This document shows, piece by piece, positions 51,266-61,845 of a DNA stretch of 64,000 nucleotides. The translations under genes and the position numbers were made by a program. This DNA comes from Arctopsyche grandis (taxonomy: Eukaryota > Arthropoda > Insecta > Trichoptera > Hydropsychidae). The first letter of the stretch is position 1, and each line of letters opens with the position of its first letter. The DNA is taken from positions 26,298,206 through 26,362,205 of the forward strand of contig NC_135360.1 in assembly GCF_051622035.1 (NCBI RefSeq). Reading direction: 5' to 3'. The notes under the pieces were generated by a model that saw only the letters and a list, made by a program, of their open reading frames with translations, did not search any database and had not been told where the DNA came from.

Positions 51266-51797
51266 GTAAGTCGATAAATTTGTGTGCGATAGTTCTGTGT
51301 AGAGCTCGTGAAATTTATAAATAAATTTTCTTTTATTTTCATTTATTTTTGAATTGAATTCATTTATGAGAAATGGGCAAAGTTATTATAAATTATTTTA
51401 TTCAATTTTAATTGTAAAATAACATTTAACGCCATTTTTGTTGCACGAATTTTTTTTATTTAAATGAAAGTACTTGTGTGAATTTTGAGTTAGCTATTTT
51501 TTCGTTCATTGCTTTGAATTTAAATACCTAATAAATTCAAATGTTATTTTATAATCTACCCCCCAGGCTTGGGAGAAGGGTCGATCGCGATCAACCGCTG
51601 GACAGGGATGCTTCTTGAGCAGATCAACCGTATATATTGACAAAAAAAAAAAACGGCTAATTTATATTTCAGCAAGTATCAATAGATTAACCGAATAGAA
51701 ATGCTAAAAAAATACATTAATTGATTTATTCATGGATAGCATGTATTGTTTTGTTTTAATATTGAAGACAGACACAGGTTTTTCATTACAAATTGAT

Positions 51798-51836
51798 CCT
51801 TTTTCATTTCAAATTGACAATTTGAAATGAAAAAGG
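51798..51836. repeat. Perfect 19-bp palindrome
   Basis: CCTTTTTCATTTCAAATTG and its exact complement are separated by one base. Related AGGTTTTTCATT / AATGAAAAACCT segments flank it to about 51895, giving a nested foldback of AT-rich DNA. Confidence 0.85.
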
Positions 51837-52419
51837 TTTAATTTGAAATGAAAAAATATAATATAGGTTTTTCAATCTGGGATGAAAAACCTATATCTAT
51901 TATTATTTATCGTGTAATTGAATAAAGTGAACCGAAGGTTCTTTATTCGTTTGGGATTATAATTTTATTTTCAGTACATTTGTATGTATTATTGCGAAAA
52001 TGAATACGTTTTTATGGTTCGAAGATGATATGAGACGATTATCGATCAACCCAGCTTTTGATGTGAATGAAAATTTCTTATGTTTAAATAATATTTTCGA
52101 TTTCAAAATTCTTCCCATTTCCCTATTTATTTTATTTGGGCTAAAAAATTTTATGTTTTTTATCTAATAAAAGTAGTTTTTTATCTAGTAGTAGAAAAGT
52201 ACATATGTATTTTATGTTGTCGATGGATGTTAGTTAAATTATGTTTGAGAAATTTTCGATTTTATGTATGGCCAGTGTTGCTGTAAAAGGATAGAGTCCT
52301 TTGAAATGTGGTGTTACCGGAGAATGTTGAAAATCTTTTGGAAGGAACACGTGGGCAACGAAACTGACTTCCAGCTACTTAGCTACCAGCTACTATGTAG
52401 CTAAGTGCTGAAAACTTGA

Positions 52420-52680
52420 GGGCAAACGGTGGCTTGGAAGAAAGAGGCTCTCATGGCTCCGAAACATCAGAACATGGACTTGTTTGTTTCAGCTTGTCCA
52501 AAATAGAGAGGCGTTTACATAGGCTGTTAACAATATCTGCCCGTGGTAATCGCCTTCACCCAAACACGGATATGTATGGCACAGGAAGAAGAAGGAAGCC
52601 ATTATTTCCAAGTACACAAATACAACCTCAATTTCACCAATCAATGCGTCGAATAATAAGGGACTAATTTTCGAATATCT
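52420..52680 (+). mobile_element. LINE ORF2 C-terminal remnant
   Basis: One frame reads KRWLGRKRLSWLRNIRTW, typical of the basic C-terminal end of non-LTR ORF2 proteins, before stops and frameshifts. No intact domain remains. Confidence 0.5.
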
Positions 52681-52769
52681 CTGGCGTTCTATTACAAAGT
52701 GACGCACATAAAGCGATCTCATTTAAATTATTAACTTTTAATAAATTTTATTTTTAATTTACCAATCAT

Positions 52770-53380
52770 TTGCAGCCATTTGCAATCCACTGCTGGATGA
52801 AGGCCTCTGCAACACGCTTCCATTCGTCTTTGTTTTGAGCAACTCTTATTCAACTCATCCATTTACTTTCTGGCCCTCCTTATATTTTTTTACATTTTCT
52901 TGGGTACCATTTGAGCACATTTTCGTCAATCTATCGTCCGTTCTACTAATTACCTGATATCATATACATGATATATAGGTATACTCTTTACTCTCTCCAC
53001 TGAACTATTCCTGTCGTACTTTTCTCCTATGTATTCCGTTTTTGCAAGACTTTTTTTTAAATCTTTCTCTGTTATGCTATCAAACTCGCCTAGAGAAAAT
53101 CCGGTCCCCGGTGTTCATGATCCCGTTCCGTTTTTTTTTTAACTTATGTTTTCAATTAGTGCAAGCTGTTTTTTTTCAGGCTTTTTTAATCACCAGTTTT
53201 GGCATAAAAATTAGTCATAATTTAAATATTTAAAAAAATATGACATAGGCCCTGGGCCCTTATCAAGATCGGCTGGTACCCCCTTCTTGTTAAGCCTGCC
53301 GAGCATACAGCGTTCTATACATATTTCAGTGCATTGGACATTATGCAGCATTTTGCAATTCAATGTTGTTCATACATCAT
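52770..53380 (-). mobile_element. LINE ORF2 remnant, minus
   Basis: The 3' end contains TGCTGGATGAAGGCCTCT, matching the end of the remnant at 11870-12290. Near 53320, broken minus frames give CTEICIERCMLG, equivalent to the ERRMLG motif there. It is heavily decayed. Confidence 0.55.
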
Positions 53381-53679
53381 CACCGGAACAACATATTGAT
53401 TTTTTTTCCGGGTATTCATTCATTTGAAAACGACACTCATTCACCCAAATGCACTCCATCCTAATTTCATACGTCTTTTTACGTCCTCTTTCTTTATTAC
53501 AGGACATGTAAATGACTGACCTAGGTAAATGCAAATATTTTCTAACCGTTTTTAATATCTTTTTGTCTAGTGTAATTATGTAACTCGAAATTTTCGAGAC
53601 ATTTATGGACAACTTTTTAGTATTTTTTTTACGAATCAGTGAAATCCGAGATACTGAAAACTCCATATTTGTGATAGAT

Positions 53680-53865
53680 GGGTAAAGGTTGCCAATTTGT
53701 TGGAACCGTTTCAATGAAAATCAGATAAATTGGCAAACTCTGATAGAAAGCGATCGACTTGGAATCACAAACCAAGATCTGGCCAGCAGCAACTAGTGGG
53801 ACTCGAATCCGTGACCACTATGTTCGAAATTGCATATGCAAACTGCTAGTCCACGCTGCAAGCTA
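53680..53865 (-). mobile_element. SINE, minus, head and body
   Basis: It contains GGTTGCCAATTTGTTGGAAC, CTGATAGAAAGCGATCGAC, the GGCCAGCAGCAACTAG junction, and a head with GGGACTCGAATCCGTGACC. The tail is missing. Confidence 0.65.
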
Positions 53866-54235
53866 TATATGGTTAAGTAAAAAAATAAACTTCGATTCAA
53901 TCTATCAAACGAGAGCGTTTCGTACAGTAAACGGATTAGTGAGCAAATTGCGATCAGTACGACCGTGACAATCGTTGCCACAAAAATCGCGAATACGCAA
54001 TATCTAGTACTCGAGTTTTCGTTAGTACAATATTTCTCGAGGATAGCTTTCGATTGATGAAGTTATTGGGTGCCAGATGATCCGTGATCGAGACATTAGT
54101 GACGTGTGTGAGATCGCTTTTTGCGGAATAATGACCGAACCGTTTCGTATGGTAAACGGGTTACACCCCAAATGTGAATTGCTACTAGGATAAAGCATTT
54201 GCTGAGCAATATTTGGGCAATTTTACTGTGCGACA

Positions 54236-54672
54236 GGAGATAGCTCGGTCGTTAAGCTTCTGCTTAGCGTTGAGAGACGGCGGGTTCGATCCCTGGGCCC
54301 GAGCCTCGAATGGAAATGGATTTTTCAGAGTATGCTGTTGGTTAGACCTGGATTTGTGACTTCAGGTTGATCGTTTCCTATCAGAGTTTGCCAACTTTCT
54401 CTGATTTCATTGTTGAAACGGTTCCCGGAAAAAAAATTGGCTAAAAATCCCTGCTATACGATATGTCACCTATAATTTGTTATTAATTAATGTACAATAA
54501 ATAAGTTTGTGTACAAATTAATAGATATCTCATTGATTTACGAGTTTTACAGTGTCTCGTAGTTCAGTGATTTATATAAAAAAAAAACGTTGAATTGTAA
54601 TTTATAAATTTGTAATTGGCCAGGAAGGCGCATTGGGGTTTACCTGTAAGGCCTTCCGGGTATATATGTAAC
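54236..54672 (+). mobile_element. Full-length SINE, plus (reference copy)
   Basis: The head AGATAGCTCGGTCGTTAAGC has an A-box-like start and a B-box GGGTTCGATCCC at 54283. It is followed by the GCTGTTGGTTAGACCTGG junction, the body GTTTCCTATCAGAGTTTGCC, the phrase CAGTGTCTCGTAGTTCAGTG, and the tail AGGAAGGCGCATTGGGG ... AGGCCTTCCGGG. Length is about 437 bp. The head is tRNA-like but is not a functional tRNA gene. Confidence 0.75.
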
Positions 54673-54899
54673 ATAAAAAAAAATAATAAAAAAATAAATC
54701 CGCGCGCGCGATTTTCTTAGCGGCGGTTATCCAGGTAACGATTCACATTTGGGATGTAATCACCGAGCCGTTTCGTACGTACACAAAACAAATTTCGAAT
54801 TAAAGCGATATTAAATTATTCAATAGCTTGCAATCAAAAAGGGAGTGCGAAGATCGCATTGAAATTTAAAGGCAGACGTTTTAAAAATAGACATTTCGA

Positions 54900-55800
54900 A
54901 TAATGCGCCGAGTTTGCGGTCGAATTGGTGCATTTTGTCGAATGACGTATTTGTCGGCGTCGTTCGGCGCGGTCGGGGCGCATGGCCGCGAATCGGACGC
55001 GTTAAGGGCGTGAGGCGCCGCCGGCCGCCGCGGCTGTCACAACAGCATAGCCGCTCCGGACGACGGAAACGAGCAGCGCCGGAGATTCGGCACGCGGCGC
55101 GCCCCACTCCCGCCCCCTGCGAAGCCCCACCGGTGAGACTGCGCCCCTCCCGCCCGCGCCCCGCGCCGACACGCGCTCCCGCTCCCACCCCCGCTCCCGC
55201 CCCCGCTCCCGCTCGCCATCATCCCTCGCACACGCCCCCCCGCCATCTTACCCCCGCCCCGCCCCGCCCCGCCTCGCAACCCCCCTCGCGCGAAATCAAC
55301 TGTCAATCGGCAATCGTCGGCCGTTCGCGTTCGCGTCCGCCACCTGCTGCCCCCCCCTCCCCTCCCCCCACCGCTCCCCCCCCACCCCACCCCACCTTCC
55401 CGATCCTCACTTCCGAGTGCTATTTATAAGCTTCGGGATCGCTCGCGTGCGTTCGTTTCGCCCGCAATTATTATGTTTACGATCGACGTCATTTCCAAGG
55501 ACAAACGTCAAAATTCGTGGACATATGTCGCCGCATAGTGCGTGTGTTTGTTCGGTGCGCGACTGCCGACTGCCGACTGCCGACTGCCGATCCTCGAGCT
55601 GGTCGACTCGAACCACCGAACCACACATTTTTCAGTTGCCGACTGGATGTGGATGTCAAAAAGTGCGGCTGTTTATCGAGTAGTGCGTGATCGTGGACGT
55701 GTTTTGGGTTGTGCAGACATACATACGTACGTATGTTTACTCTCGAGTGTCTACTCTCGAGGACTCGTATTGAAAAAATAACAGTACTAGGAGCTTGTGA
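54900..55800 (+). promoter_or_regulatory. CpG-rich island, probable Akt promoter and first exon
   Basis: A very GC-rich block (peak 55000-55430) contrasts with its AT-rich surroundings, like the islands at the starts of the other two genes. The Akt start codon lies just after a splice acceptor at 61842, so an upstream non-coding exon is required. A candidate donor is CACCG|GTGAGA at about 55133. Tandem GACTGCC heptamers lie at about 55560-55590. The 171-codon proline/arginine ORF here looks like a composition artefact. Confidence 0.45.
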
Positions 55801-55974
55801 ATGTTGCCCTGAAAATAAATTTGATGAACGTCGACGAGTAAACATCTGATAAAAAGCTTTATTTTATGTTTATTATAGAATATATGTTTGTTTTGTAGAT
55901 TTTGGACATTTTGGTGATGTCAATAATACGACGAATCCAAATTTGAATGTTATAAATTTGTTTTAATGAATAGC

Positions 55975-56070
55975 TCTATTTATTTATTTATTATTTTTAT
56001 AATAATAATAACAATAATGTGAACTGTCAGGTTGCCCCAAAGTTTCACACCGGTTTTACAAAAAAATATT
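55975..56070 (-). mobile_element. LINE 3' tail fragment, minus
   Basis: ACTGTCAGGTTGCCCCAAAG next to TTATTTATTATTTTTATAAT repeats matches the tail seen at 33780-34022 and, inverted, at 59380-59500. Confidence 0.45.
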
Positions 56071-57099
56071 AACATATATCATCTAAAGCTTTAGTCAGAA
56101 TGGATATCTTTAAAATCGCATTTGAAGTTTGCTATTTTTAATGATTTTACAATTCCAGTATGAACCTGTAAAATTACTGTTTTTTTTTTTTATCAAAGAT
56201 TCTCTTATAAAGTGCAGAAACCACTTTGAAAGTGGAAAAGCTGGTCGAATTTTGTACTGTATAACTGTTTTATAAGCGAAATGTTCCATTTATATCTGTT
56301 TACATTTTTATTAAACACTCTGCGTACATAATTCAACTAATATTTAATACAGAAATATTGTTTGTCTAATATAATAATAATATTTACCAAATATAATCTC
56401 CGAAATATTTTCCTTTTTTGATTTAAATTAATATTTATATTATATTACGTTATGTATGTATGTACTATAGCTGTGATATACATAGTTTTAGTTAAATAAC
56501 AGATGTCTGTTTGGTCCCAGTGCGTGAGTTTATCAAGTGAGTGACATTTTTAGAATTTTCCGTTGTAAATGTTGTAGAATTTCGTTGGAAAAAACTTGTC
56601 AACCACTGCATTAAACAGTATTGTTTATGTGTATATGTGTTATGCGTTTCACTGATAAGTACACGAACTCGTAGCGTGTAAGTAGAAAAACAACATTTTA
56701 CTTCCCTCCCCTCTCTTATTCCCATATGTATGTAGTAAAAAATGCGCTGAGAGTGTAAAATTTTATTATATTATTATCGGGTGTTGATTGAGTTGTTGTT
56801 TTTGCTCCACAATTTTCACGTATTATTAATGAATCTAAGGTTTCGCATTTGGTGTGTATCGTTCGCAATGATCTAAACAAGTGTGACTCATTTGGTAGAT
56901 TTGGGCCGTATGTTGTTATCGTGTTGTGTTTGGAAAAACCGATCAAAGTGGCGTTGTTCTGCGATTTTGACAATTTTAAAGTCTTTTTTGATTTTATGAA
57001 GTATGTAAGTTTTATTTCATTAATTGTATTAACTATAAGGGTTTTATTTTGAGCTGAAAGTTAGTAAACAACCGGGTCTAGAGGCAAACAAAAAATCAT

Positions 57100-57640
57100 C
57101 TTCTTTGACAGATTCGAGTCTCTCATAAAGTCCAATGCTTTAAAAGACTGTGAGGAAGTCAACGATTATAATTACCCAGGTGCCTTTCTTTATCTCTAGA
57201 TAAGGAGGATCAGAAATCCGAAGAAGAATATCATGAAGGTGATCAGTCTGACAAAGGTATGGAAAAACTGTTCTGTTGATGTTAAAAAAGACATGTTAAA
57301 TGTCTCGGACGAAAGTGTGATGTTGGAGGCCGATTCTATGTACCGTAAGACGCACGAACGTCTCCATCTTCAAAGATCTGGCAGTTTCAGAAAAACTATC
57401 CACTGCATGTAGAAACAAGGATTCTTTCCTACTTTGGTCATATTGCCAGGAAGAATGTGGAGAGTTTAGACAAATGGTAGTCACCGGAACACGGAGAGAA
57501 GACGAGCGAGAGGACGGTCTTCCATAAGCTAGTCAGATCAAATTAAAGAACTGACAGGATCGTCCCTAAACGCTGCTTTTAATCAGGAATCGGGAAGAGT
57601 AGATGATAGAAATGACCATGATGCTCGGCATTGAGTAAAC
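57100..57640 (+). mobile_element. Decayed LINE ORF2 C-terminus
   Basis: Broken frames retain FGHIARKNVESLDKW at about 57440 and SDQIKELTGSSLNAAFNQE at about 57532. These match the standard C-terminal motifs of non-LTR reverse transcriptases (FGHIARR, then QIKELTG). Stops and frameshifts make it a pseudogene. Confidence 0.65.
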
Positions 57641-57872
57641 GAGAAAGTAGAAATAGACTTGCAACTTGCTTTGTATTGAAGTAAATTTTACTATGGTTGT
57701 TATTCGGTATAGGTATTTTATTTACATAGTTTCATCAATTCTTTCCTTAATTTATCTTCTTCACAGAATCACAAAACTTTAAACTATCTAAGTATCTTTG
57801 TAAATTATGTGTAATACTTTCAATATTTTTGACATAATCATTTGGGTGCTACTTTAGTATGCGGTCTAATGG

Positions 57873-58865
57873 TCTGTACGCACCAAACCAACGACGATTT
57901 TGGACCAACTTTTAAAACCAGTAGCATACAAAATATCGAAATAAAAATTAAATAAAAAAATTGAAATTAAATATCAAAATTAAGCTAACGAGCGAGATTG
58001 AGCTAAAATTAGATCATCGTTGATGTTTTGAATTACAACAATCTTTTGAATTACGTCGATACGCATTACAACCAGAGAAATATTATAATTTCTCTGATTA
58101 CGAGCGAAAAAAACCTTGTTGTTATTTCTTATTAAAAGTCGTCACGATATACTACTGTTTCCGCCGCCGATGAGACATTAAACAAAAAAACTGTCAGTGA
58201 TTTGTCAAAGGGTTTTTTTTTCTTTCATCGAAATAAAATTAATAATCACACATTATCCGATACATTTTACCTCTGAGATGGATTTAATTATTTGATTTAT
58301 TTCGACGAGAGAAACAATTGAAGACATTATCCGATAAAATTTACCTCTGAAATGATTTAATTAATTGATTTATTTCGACGAGAGAAACAATTGAAGACTA
58401 AAAAAATTTAAATTTCGTTTGATAAACCGACAACGTACCGGGTTGGGACCATCGCTCGGTCACCCATACTAACACATGATATATTCTCAGTAACTGCGCA
58501 TTATGGGGAAGTAAAAATAATAATTCTTTGATTTTCGATCTTAGTGCGTATCTTCGTAAGTCAAAACATCTTCGACAAACAAAAGTCGAGGATTACCTGT
58601 ATGTGATTGTTGATGATCTAATTTTAGGTCAATCTCGAAAATTTATTTAAATTGGGCATGTTCTGTTTTAACTTTCAATATTTAATTTTAATATATTGAT
58701 TATAATTTTATTTTGATATTTGAATTTAATTTCAATATAATAATAATATTTTTAATTTCAATTTTTAAATTTAATTTTTATTTCGATATTTTGTACGCTA
58801 CTGGTTTTATCCTGCTGGTTAAAACGTTGGACCAAAATCTTCGTTGGTTTGGTCCGTACGCAGCA
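57873..58865. mobile_element. Nested TIR element A
   Basis: The left end ACCAAACCAACGACGATTTT is mirrored by AAAATCTTCGTTGGTTTGGT at about 58834-58853. Further AT-rich arms also mirror each other, as do TTAGATCATCGTTGATG and its counterpart near 58608-58625. The exact termini differ slightly and no target duplication is clear. The interior carries a 74-bp tandem duplication. Confidence 0.6.
58250..58396. repeat. 74-bp tandem duplication inside element A
   Basis: Two copies begin at 58250 and 58324, sharing ACATTATCCGATA, TTTACCTCTGA and TTTCGACGAGAGAAACAATT with few differences. Confidence 0.85.
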
Positions 58866-58868
58866 TAA

Positions 58869-59739
58869 GGGCGGTTTCAGACTAGCGTTTTTATACGCGC
58901 GTATAAAAATTTATACGCGCGTATAAAAACTTTTTTTTATACGCGCGATTTATTTCTTGGGAAACATTTCGTAAAATTACTTAGAGGAGAGATTCACAAT
59001 CCCACTATCCTGGAGAAACTAAAATTCTGGGCCCCGGAAAATCGTAGAGTTTTAAGAAAACATGATATATTTTTACCAATTAGGGCTAAATCAAACGTGC
59101 TCATGAACTCCCCCCTCTCGAGAGCTGTTCGACTCCTTAACTTACTGGCACATTACTTGGACCTATTCGATGCCAGTTATGTTGAGTTGGTGGAACACAT
59201 CCTAAATAGCACGATATAAATTTTTCAATCTTATTTCTTTGTTTTTATTTTGTGTACATATTTTTTACTTGATTTTTTTTATTTTTTTATGATGTTTTTT
59301 TTTTATTTATGATTTTTATTATTTTCTTATGTTTTTTTTTTATTTATGATTTTTATTATTTTTTTTATGATGTTTTTTTTGTAATTTTTATGATTTTTAT
59401 TATTTGTATTAAAATCACATTGACGCTTTGGGGCAACCTGTCAAGTCTCTGTGGTATTGATTTTTTAAAATAAATAAATAAAATAAATAATCTCGTTTAT
59501 TGAAGTGCATGTAGGCGCGTCGTTTTCCATACGCGCAACTCGTACGAGCGTAGACGCGCTTATAAGCTCGTATTATCCATGTTGATACCAAATCACCACT
59601 ACCGGTTCGAACGAAAACGCCAGAATAAGCCCGTGTACGCGCGTCCGGTTTTTTGCAGCGCGAAAAGTAGCGCGCGTGTAAGCGCGTATGCCGAAACGAC
59701 CGTATACGCGCAGAAAAAAACGCTAGTCTGAAACCGCCC
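58869..59739. mobile_element. Harbinger-like element B with TAA TSD
   Basis: GGGCGGTTTCAGACTAGCG followed by TTTTT at the left is exactly mirrored at the right, giving a 24-bp perfect TIR. It is flanked by TAA at 58866-58868 and 59740-59742. A TWA duplication and GG-starting TIRs are characteristic of PIF/Harbinger elements. ATACGCGCGTATA blocks follow the TIR. The interior is a LINE fragment rather than a transposase. Confidence 0.75.
58985..59500 (+). mobile_element. LINE ORF C-terminus plus 3' tail inside element B
   Basis: An open frame of about 75 codons ends at 59217-59219, including RAVRLLNLLAHYLDLFD. It is the tail end of a non-LTR-type ORF. It is followed by T-rich repeats and GGGGCAACCTGTCAAGTCTC, the family tail found inverted at 33780 and 55975. 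Either the LINE fragment inserted into B or B captured it. Confidence 0.55.
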
Positions 59740-60214
59740 TAACTTCACAAATCTACTTTAGTATGCGATCTACCTTCAAGTTTTTACTTTAATATGCGGT
59801 CTCAGTTCTCGCGTGTGACACTGAGACTGATTAATACCGACCCTAACAACCTAATCTTAAATGAATAGGGCCAACCTTAACTTAACCTAACCTATCCTGA
59901 CCCTTAAATAAATAGGTGTTGGCTGCTACAATATATTTTTTTTAAGTTTTCGTCAATATTTTCACAGAAAAAAAACATCTTAGCAGCTAACACCTTTTAT
60001 TTAAAGGTCAGGATAGGTTAGGTAAAGTTAGGGTTGGCCCTATTCATTTAAGATTTGGTTAAAAGATATGTATCTGCTGATGATATTTTGATAGAAATGC
60101 TTCGATACAAATAAAAAAAATAGTCGACTGCGATTTAAAGGTAGATCGCATGCTAAGGTAGACCGCATACTAAAGTAGCACCATCGTTTGTATGCAAACA
60201 TCTTGGGATAAAAA

Positions 60215-60835
60215 CAGTGGCGTAGCGTGAATTCCTGGTGCCCCCCCGCAAAATATTTTAAGGCGCCCCCCCCCCCATATATTCATACTAGTTACTTACA
60301 GCTAAATAACTTTCAAAATTAATAATTTATACCTTTTTTACGTATCGGTATATGTACCTATAGTTTAATCTGGACGACAAGCAGTCCACAATATGTTTAA
60401 AGTAACTGATGGTGTATTTTCCATAAAAACATCCCACCTGTTAATGGTGACAGCGAAAAATTTATAAAATTTATTGGTTTTAATCATATAATTTTGTTTT
60501 ATTGTTTACACATTGAAAAATATATACAAGAATAAGAGAGAATTCTCAGCAAATAGGTTGAAAAGTGGCACTGACGTTCAAAAGATGGAAAAATACGAGT
60601 CTTCTAGCCCTATTGGCATAGATCAATTACACAATGAGGATGAATTCAAAATATGTATATATATTATACATATAGCACATAGACATATAGTACAAATAGG
60701 TTGAAAAATAAGAGAAGTTTTTAAAAAAGTTATTTCAAAAAAAGTACGGAACAAATTAAAAAATCAGTAAAAAAGGCGCGCTTTGTGGCGCCCCCCCGCA
60801 TTGCGGGGTCTGCGGGCGCGGTAGCTCCGCCACTG
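60215..60835. mobile_element. hAT-type element with perfect 8-bp TSD
   Basis: It begins CAGTGGCGTAGCG and ends CTCCGCCACTG, and is flanked by GATAAAAA at 60207-60214 and 60836-60843. Length is 621 bp. C-rich subterminal runs (GGCGCCCCCCC) are present at both sides. The short internal ORF has no transposase motif. Confidence 0.85.
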
Positions 60836-60843
60836 GATAAAAA

Positions 60844-61842
60844 CCAACAGTATGTTATTTGTAATCTTTATTTACATGGTATACCTAATTTAAATCATTT
60901 TTAGAAAGGGAAAAAAAATACGTGATTCCTATTTGTCGGATAGATCTTCCGACCAATAGGAATTTTATTGCGAAGATCATCAATCGATCGGAATTGACAT
61001 CCAAATTTTGCCAACTAAACTAGATGAAATGAGGTATAATTCCGGAACATATCTGTACATATGTGCATAGATATTTAATGGGGACAATTTACATTCGCAT
61101 TTTATAAATCAAATGTGCATATATCATTAAGCATTTCATACAATTTGTGTGAATTAAAAAATATATTATATCATTCAAGAATATAAATGTACAATTTAAA
61201 AATAATTTCTAATATATTAAAAAAAAAAACGACAAAATATTATAATTAGATTATAAACAAAATAACACATAAAAAGTCTTTTGTTTAATATAATATTTGT
61301 AAGACAAAAACCTCTAATAAATAAATAAATCATTTGAAAAATTACAAATCTATTACTTTAATTGGGTCAGTTACATTCACAACAGAAAAAATATAAAGCG
61401 CCATTTAACTGCACACTTTTTAATTGTTAAATGATTCAAACAATTTTTTTAATTCAAACTTAAATAAAAAATGCTCAATTTTACATTTTTTATGTAACAT
61501 AAATATATTTATTTAATTAGCAAATGATTCGTTCTAAGGAGCAAAGCTATTTTTTTAAATGCACTGTTAAATCATACCCAAATATAATTAGCCAAATTTT
61601 ATTCAGTCACGTTTGTCGAGTGTGACAAAAAAAACAAACATCCATTTTTTAAGTATTAGATGGAAAACAAAATGTTATTTGATAATAACAAAAGAACAAA
61701 TACCGAGTTCAATTATCTATATGTTAAAATTAAATCAAATATTAAGCATAATGTACATAAATGCGTGTGTTTGTGTATATGAGTCACAAGTATGCAGTGT
61801 TTTTCTATATTAGTTACGTATGTTTTTGTTTTGTTTTATCAG
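60844..61842 (+). other. Akt 5' intron sequence
   Basis: AT-rich DNA ends in the acceptor TTGTTTTATCAG at 61842. It probably belongs to a long intron reaching back to the upstream CpG island. I see no gene or element. Confidence 0.45.
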
Positions 61843-61845
61843 ACC

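Larger units (their letters stand above)
57845..60182. mobile_element. Outer foldback element with 8-bp TSD, host of nested insertions
   Basis: A perfect 23-bp inverted repeat starting GGTGCTACTTTAGTATGCGG lies at both ends, flanked by ATCATTTG / ATCGTTTG (8 bp, one mismatch). A second internal inverted pair (about 59850-59935 and 59980-60060, with CCTAACCTATCCTGACC) forms a near-palindrome. The 8-bp duplication fits hAT or a related group. It is split by elements at 57873-58865 and 58869-59739. Confidence 0.7.

Noticed and set aside
54914..55429. 171-codon proline/arginine-rich ORF and its antisense partner
   Set aside because: The CpG-rich composition keeps several frames open; there is no domain or conserved motif.
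58438..58500. Possible 5S rRNA or tRNA-like segment (TACCGGGTTGGGACC, CGGTCACCCATAC)
   Set aside because: It does not match insect 5S rRNA or a tRNA cloverleaf and lies inside nested TIR element A.
61792..61845. Akt N-terminal extension from an ATG at 61792
   Set aside because: A pyrimidine-rich acceptor ending TTTTATCAG at 61842 lies between. The extension is hydrophobic, unlike Akt N-termini, and is best explained as intron.
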